Assembly (NCBI GenBank): GCA_964019055.1
Contig: OZ025217.1
Coordinates: 10,119,755-10,183,754, forward strand
Reading direction: 5' to 3'
Length of the DNA stretch: 64,000 bases
Origin: Anthopleura xanthogrammica
Taxonomy: Eukaryota; Cnidaria; Anthozoa; Actiniaria; Actiniidae
Shown here: positions 61,401 through 64,000 of the stretch, piece after piece
Layout: the number at the start of each line of letters is the position of its first letter
Numbering within the stretch: position 1 is the first letter of the stretch
Position numbers and translations under genes: made by a program
The notes under the pieces: generated by a model
Seen by the model: the letters and a program-made list of their open reading frames with translations, nothing else
What the model was told of the DNA's origin: nothing
The model's database searches: none

Positions 61401-63528
61401 ATTTTATTTTATTTAGAAACTTAACCTTGACCAAGTACAATAAATCATAGAAAACATAAAGTTCAATAAAACAAAGACGAAGCAGACACCCAAGGCAGCA
61501 GAGAAACTGACCTTATTAAAGGTGTCCTTGAAGCTGCAATGTTATTGAACAGTACGAAGGGTGTTTTTCATTTGTCTAGGAAAATCGGTAATTGAGGCTT
61601 TGCACTATCACGTGATGGCAGCCATGACAGGAGGCAGGAAATATGGAGTCTGACATTTTATGGGCTATAGTTTTTTGAAGCACAAGGGGTCAGTCACAGA
61701 ACAAACCCACCTTATCTAAACGTGTCTGGCATGAGACTGAAGATAAATATTTAAAAAAATAATTAAGAAAAAGAGATATGTGACTCACATAATAATATTT
61801 CGTCTGTGTTTTCTACTTTAGCTCCTCTTCAACTTTGCCACGACCACCTCATCATCACAGATGTTTCCAGGGCTGTCAATCACATTTTCCAGTCCTCTCA
61901 AGTCAAGAACGATATCACAGATATTGACCTTAGCAAGTGGTATCAAATCCAGAGCCCAGCTGGTAATCAGTTACCAACCACGTGTGTCCCACAGAACAGG
62001 TGTGGTACCCAGGCCCCTGGATGGTTGAGCGGAGCACATCCAAGCGTCCAAGATGGAATCGTCAAGAGAACCGTCTGCTTTCACTTCAACGGTGACTGCT
62101 GTTATCAGAACACCACGGTGCACATCAGAAAGTGTTTTGGATTTTACGTGTACAAGTTCAGTGCTGTACCTAAACAGTTACCTGCACCGCGACACTGCAT
62201 TGAAAACAAACACATCGATACACAAGGTAATTCATTTCATACAATATATACTGGTGCTAAGTCAATTGGTTTTACAGAACTTTATTTTGTAAGCTTATCA
62301 CAGTAAAATCCAAAAAAAAAAAAAAAAAAGGTCCTAAATTAAGGTGACTGACTACTATTGGACGTTCAATTTGAGCCCACGATGTGCGCGCGCACAAAAA
62401 ACGCGCAAAACCGCACACTAAGCTTCGGTATTTTATTGAGGAACCATACAGGTTTTGAACTTCAACAGGGCAAAAACCCTAAATTTTGCACGGGACTCTA
62501 TGTTTTTCTTTGAATTTCCTAAAACAGCAGGTAAAAATCAACCTTTTCAGAAAGTTTGAAGAAAACGTAATTATTAGAACTTATAAATTAAGCGTTTTAT
62601 GTGTTTTTGTTGTCATCATTTGAGTACGATTTTCGGTTCATTGAGCTAACAAGATGCTGAATTTTGAGCTTATTTCTAAAACTTTCTTCAAATATTTTCA
62701 GTTCATCTTCGAAAATAATGTTTGAAGTAGAAGTTCTGAGAAAATTGCTTCCAGAGCTTTTGTACTTTTTGAATTATATATTTTTGTGTGCAAAGCTTGA
62801 TTTCCGCCATTATTCGCATTATCTCGAAAACGAGCTCGGGACACCCCATTTTTCTTTTCACTTTTGGAATCAGCGTTAAATTCTGTGTAAAACATCTTTC
62901 TAAGAGCATTTCGTAATTATTCCTTGCTAAAGTAGTCAGTCACCTTAAACATGAATCACATCACGAACAAGCAGGGTACATTGATTAGACTCACAATGAC
63001 CTCACTAAAAGGTCAAAAAACGAAGAGAAAATACAGAGAAAACAAACACTCACCAATTGATTAACAGTCGCACACGAAGCACATGGAACACAACACAGTG
63101 CGCGGGGTTAGTCGGTTAGGGAAAACACAGACACTGGACAGACGGACGGCGGACACACAGAGCTGATCAAACTCAAATTTGTTAAGGTAGACTCAACACA
63201 ATATGTAGTATTTTAATCAGTTAATTCGTTCATCAATTAAAAGCTCTTTATAATTTCTTGAAATGTAGGCAGCCCATATTTCACTCATTCGAGTGAGAAC
63301 AGTCGCAAAGCTCTGGTTGGTCACGTGATGTACTCGGAAGCGGAAGTGCAGATTAATTTCATTTGTTTGAATTATTGCATGATCTTCATTGATTGTAAGT
63401 CATTCAACTACAGCAAAGAGAAAAAGATTTGTGAGCTGAACAACGCCACACGACAAGAATACCCAGAAGCCATTATCAAGAACAACACATTTGCCTACTA
63501 CGAAAAGTCGTATTTTTTGGTTTATTGA
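58379..63528 (+). CDS. secreted LamG-Ig-D8C-PAN protein
   Basis: Exons: a probable signal-peptide exon 58379-58418, then 59316-59367, 60202-60749, 61084-61314, 61822-62226 and 63269-63528. All join in one frame with GT/AG junctions (511 codons plus TGA). Residues counted from 58379: hydrophobic leader [14 protein letters not shown] (1-14); LamG/concanavalin-like domain (about 15-213); one Ig domain with Cys pair (214-291); D8C domain with exactly eight cysteines (about 292-426); PAN/apple-type domain with four cysteines (427-511). No transmembrane helix or anchor follows, so a secreted protein is expected. D8C occurs in uromodulin, GP2 and OIT3; PAN and LamG bind proteins or carbohydrates. 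The ligand is unknown. The initiator Met is not found and should be in an exon upstream of 58379. Confidence 0.85.
58459..58554. repeat. short TIR element, about 96 bp
   Basis: TAAGGACGTTC at 58459 and its complement GAACGTCCTTA ending at 58554 bound a 74-nt centre. It is a candidate tiny MITE; no clear target-site duplication was found. Confidence 0.5.
58767..58779 (+). repeat. poly-G run
   Basis: About 13 consecutive G in the putative first intron of gene 2. Nothing else is recognised between 58555 and 59315. Confidence 0.9.
59316..59367 (+). CDS. gene 2 exon: start of LamG domain
   Basis: A 52-bp exon, acceptor TTTCAACAG, donor GTATGC; phase 1 in, 2 out. It encodes [16 protein letters not shown], which joins [14 protein letters not shown] in the next exon. 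HW-L-GT...G is the usual first strand pattern of LamG-type jelly rolls. Confidence 0.8.
59398..59492 (+). repeat. CTGT-rich microsatellite
   Basis: Imperfect (CTGT)n in two blocks, each followed by a similar GTGTCGC(T/C)ATGGCTGTCTG stretch, inside the intron before the main LamG exon. Confidence 0.9.
59640..60172 (+). repeat. GGAT microsatellite, about 530 bp
   Basis: About 130 units of (GGAT)n with rare GAAT, GGGT, AGGG and GTAT interruptions. It opens all frames, giving Trp/Met/Asp/Gly repeats on the + strand and Ser/Ile/His/Pro repeats on the other; these are not genes. It ends only about 30 nt before the acceptor of the LamG exon at 60202. Confidence 0.97.
60202..60749 (+). CDS. gene 2 exon: LamG domain
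   Basis: Acceptor AATTTTTACAG, donor GTAAGA; phase 2 in, 1 out. Key LamG-type elements: [57 protein letters not shown] end. This is a nearly complete concanavalin A-like lectin/glucanase fold domain. Confidence 0.9.
61084..61314 (+). CDS. gene 2 exon: Ig domain
   Basis: Acceptor ATTTCTCAG, donor GTAAGA; phase 1 on both sides, the classical setting for a shuffled Ig exon. It reads GFPQITSS, then [16 protein letters not shown], then [14 protein letters not shown]. The two Cys and the Trp define an I-set-like Ig domain. Confidence 0.9.
61822..62226 (+). CDS. gene 2 exon: D8C domain
   Basis: Acceptor TCTACTTTAG, donor GTAATT; phase 1 on both sides. It encodes [81 protein letters not shown] and PRHC. 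The eight cysteines and the RCGT-APGWL-GAHP core are diagnostic of the domain of uromodulin, GP2 and OIT3. Confidence 0.92.
62339..62948. mobile_element. TTAA-flanked MITE, 610 bp
   Basis: TTAAGGTGACTGACTACT at 62339 and its exact complement ending at 62948 form an 18-bp TIR that includes TTAA, the target of piggyBac-type elements. The interior has no transposase. It sits in the last intron of gene 2, just after a poly-A run at about 62312-62329. Confidence 0.8.
63182..63215 (+). repeat. lone TTAAGGTAGACTCAAC end
   Basis: TTAAGGTAGACTCAACACAA resembles the terminal words of the TTAA elements at 62339 and 63703. No partner end was found nearby. Possibly a broken copy. Confidence 0.3.
63269..63528 (+). 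CDS. gene 2 last exon: PAN/apple domain
   Basis: The acceptor GAAATGTAG ends at 63268; phase 1 in. It encodes [31 protein letters not shown] and [12 protein letters not shown] followed by TGA at 63526-63528. The C-x3-C, C-x-SFNYS and KICELN pattern is that of PAN/apple domains. Confidence 0.88.
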
Positions 63529-63702
63529 AGCCTAAACAATATGCTTGAGAAACATTTAATGGAATTCTGATAGTCAATAGCACCTTACCGAACGTTCTAC
63601 GTTATCCAGTTATCTGGACTTAACATTTAGCGCATGATGATTTTTGCATGTTAAATCGTCTTTTATTAATCAAAACATTTACACTTTCGGTTTGTAGTTG
63701 AT

Positions 63703-64000
63703 TAAGGTGGCTCTAAAGAGTTATTCTTTAGTCACATTTCCCTTCAGTTGAACCAGTGTAGCACACTAAATGGAAAAGTTTCAAGAAAAGTTATCTGGGT
63801 TTTTTTTCAAATAAATCATTTTAAACATGTTTCAGCGATTTATTCGAAATAAAACATAGCTTTTCTCTAAACTTTTTTATTTAGTGTGCAACACTGAGTC
63901 AATTACAGTGCAATTATTTGCATTTCAAGAGTAGCCCGACTTCGAAAGATATTCATGAAAAACTGCGCAACAACAAAAAATTTCAAGCCAATTGTCGTGG
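63703..64000 (+). repeat. TTAAGGTGG element start and foldback at the window edge
   Basis: TTAAGGTGGCTCTAAAGAG at about 63703 looks like the left end of another TTAA-type MITE whose right end is outside the window. Inside it, AGTGTAGCACACTAAAT (63755) is complementary to ATTTAGTGTGCAACACT (ending 63895), forming a 140-bp foldback. AATAAA at 63810-63815 lies in it and could serve gene 2 as a polyadenylation signal. Confidence 0.5.

Noticed and set aside
62664..62909. Overlapping short open frames on both strands
   Set aside because: They lie inside the TTAA-flanked MITE in an intron and show no transposase or other motif.

Overview
The window is nuclear DNA of an animal. It has two spliced genes on the + strand with GT/AG introns, AT-rich intergenic DNA, tRNA-derived SINE-like repeats, TIR/foldback MITEs, a decayed LINE, microsatellites and a long satellite array. 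The gene content (a large lipid transfer protein-type N-terminus joined to many DxTPP-type fibronectin-III-like repeats, and a secreted LamG-Ig-D8C-PAN protein) is most like an anthozoan cnidarian, probably a coral or sea anemone. That assignment is inference; no species can be named from the sequence alone.

Layout. 1-7015: no supported gene, only a SINE-like copy, degenerate direct and inverted repeats and a CAGA microsatellite. 7016-33904: a giant gene with 14 recognisable coding exons that join in one frame (20,616 nt, 6,871 codons plus stop); its 5' end (start codon, signal peptide) is missing or unrecognised. 33905-34774: probable 3' UTR and a foldback element. 34775-51710: about 17 kb of a roughly 119-bp satellite with higher-order structure. 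51724-58378: microsatellites, foldbacks, a minus-strand LINE relic and a Tc1/mariner-like MITE. About 58379-63528: a second secreted-protein gene, with a large GGAT microsatellite in one intron and a TTAA-flanked MITE in another. 63529-64000: more repeat sequence.

Gene 1 appears to encode a type I membrane protein. In order it has a Vitellogenin_N-like lipid-transfer module with a helical/HEAT-like part, several furin-type basic sites, a long amphipathic helical region, a beta-propeller-like region, a Trp/Cys-rich segment, about 30 FN3-like repeats of about 110 aa interrupted by an FG-GAP-like propeller and a cysteine-rich module, a ZU5/GAIN-like domain, a Calx-beta-like domain, one transmembrane helix and a charged cytoplasmic tail with an FxNPxY motif. 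A lipid-transfer module tethered to the membrane with an endocytic-type tail is the most unusual thing in the window.

Gene 2 encodes a compact extracellular protein of about 500 aa: probable signal peptide, LamG, Ig, the 8-cysteine D8C domain (uromodulin/GP2/OIT3 type) and a PAN/apple domain. Both products are predicted to be extracellular or cell-surface, but nothing in the sequence shows that they act together. Exon limits were set by hand from reading-frame continuity and splice consensus; domain names rest on recognised motifs, not on a search.
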